Below, piece by piece: positions 5,637 through 5,877 of a stretch of DNA of 5,877 nucleotides (within the stretch, counting starts at the first letter, position 1; the number at the start of each line of letters is the position of its first letter). The DNA lies in the NCBI GenBank assembly GCA_030044775.1, contig JASICF010000006.1:1-5877 (forward strand), given 5' to 3'. Source of the stretch: Candidatus Sulfotelmatobacter sp. Its GTDB lineage: Bacteria; Acidobacteriota; Terriglobia; Terriglobales; Acidobacteriaceae. The notes under the pieces are model-generated. The model worked only from the letters and a program-made list of their open reading frames with translations, ran no database searches and had not been told where the DNA came from. The position numbers and the translations under genes were made by a program.

Positions 5637-5666
5637 CGCAACATGCTGACCATATAAGCAACGACC
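5637..5666. repeat. Imperfect 30-bp direct repeat, right copy
   Basis: Matches 5225-5254 at 25 of 30 positions in the same orientation, starting 27 bp after the stop of the DUF4177-like gene. In both copies ATG CTG ACC begins an open frame that stays in register up to ACG ACC, but in this copy it meets TAA at 5655-5657. Confidence 0.6.
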
Positions 5667-5877
5667 AGAAAGCCAGAAAACGCGCTGAGTTCGGTCGTGG
5701 TCAATAAGCCTAAATCGCCTGATTTCAATGGTTGACTCCGCGCCTCGCATCTCTCCACTCGAAGAGTCAACGAGTAAGGATTATCCTTGTAGGATGTGGC
5801 CCCGGACAATCGCCATACTTCTTTTCGAATGTGCTGTTTCTCTTGCGCAAGTGGCTGCCAGATCACCTGCTAAGCCT
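5667..5877. other. Right-hand end of the window without a recognisable gene
   Basis: No supported coding region or RNA gene. Visible dyads are GTTGACTC (5731-5738) with GAGTCAAC (5764-5771), an 8-bp perfect inverted repeat with a 25-nt loop, and AAGGATTATCCTT (5776-5788), a 6-bp palindrome around one base. The minus-strand open frame over this stretch has no ribosome site and a translation without family features. Confidence 0.4.

Noticed and set aside
5576..5866. 96-codon minus-strand frame at the right edge
   Set aside because: No ribosome site or recognisable motif, and it overlaps the end of the DUF4177-like gene; not enough to call a gene.

Overview
This window looks like chromosomal DNA from a moderately GC-rich, probably Gram-negative soil or environmental bacterium. 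I lean towards Acidobacteriota. The reasons are the style of the very large secreted protein and a tmRNA whose tag reads ANQTMAYAA; both are recollection-based impressions, not search results.

Left half (40-3156, minus strand): one uninterrupted gene for a 1038-residue protein with a clear Sec signal peptide and no domain I recognise. About 490 bp of non-coding DNA follows (3157-3645), holding its leader region, a pair of 8-bp repeats and some hairpins.

Middle (3646-4661): a two-gene toxin-antitoxin operon on the minus strand. The antitoxin comes first and its architecture is unusual: a conserved basic, probably winged-helix-like domain followed by a VapB-like neutralising tail. A PIN-domain (VapC-type) RNase toxin follows 10 bp later. 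The best promoter sits so close to the preferred antitoxin start that the transcript would be leaderless, and a perfect palindrome overlaps its -35 box. This promoter is divergent from the putative promoter of the tmRNA gene.

Right half (4663-5877): a complete one-piece tmRNA gene (ssrA, 4663-5034). Its last 24 bases are repeated exactly at 5136-5159, the usual signature of integration at the 3' end of tmRNA. No integrase is present, so this looks like a scar, a tandem att site or the edge of an island extending beyond the window. A small DUF4177-like gene (5404-5610) follows. Its Shine-Dalgarno is preceded at once by a sequence that folds on paper into a compact three-way junction (5314-5388), the best candidate here for an undescribed regulatory RNA. 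An imperfect 30-bp direct repeat (5225-5254 and 5637-5666) brackets this RNA and gene, suggesting a small cassette-like insertion beside the tmRNA hotspot. The final 267 bp hold no convincing gene.

No CRISPR array, tRNA, insertion sequence or classical hairpin-plus-T-run terminator was seen.
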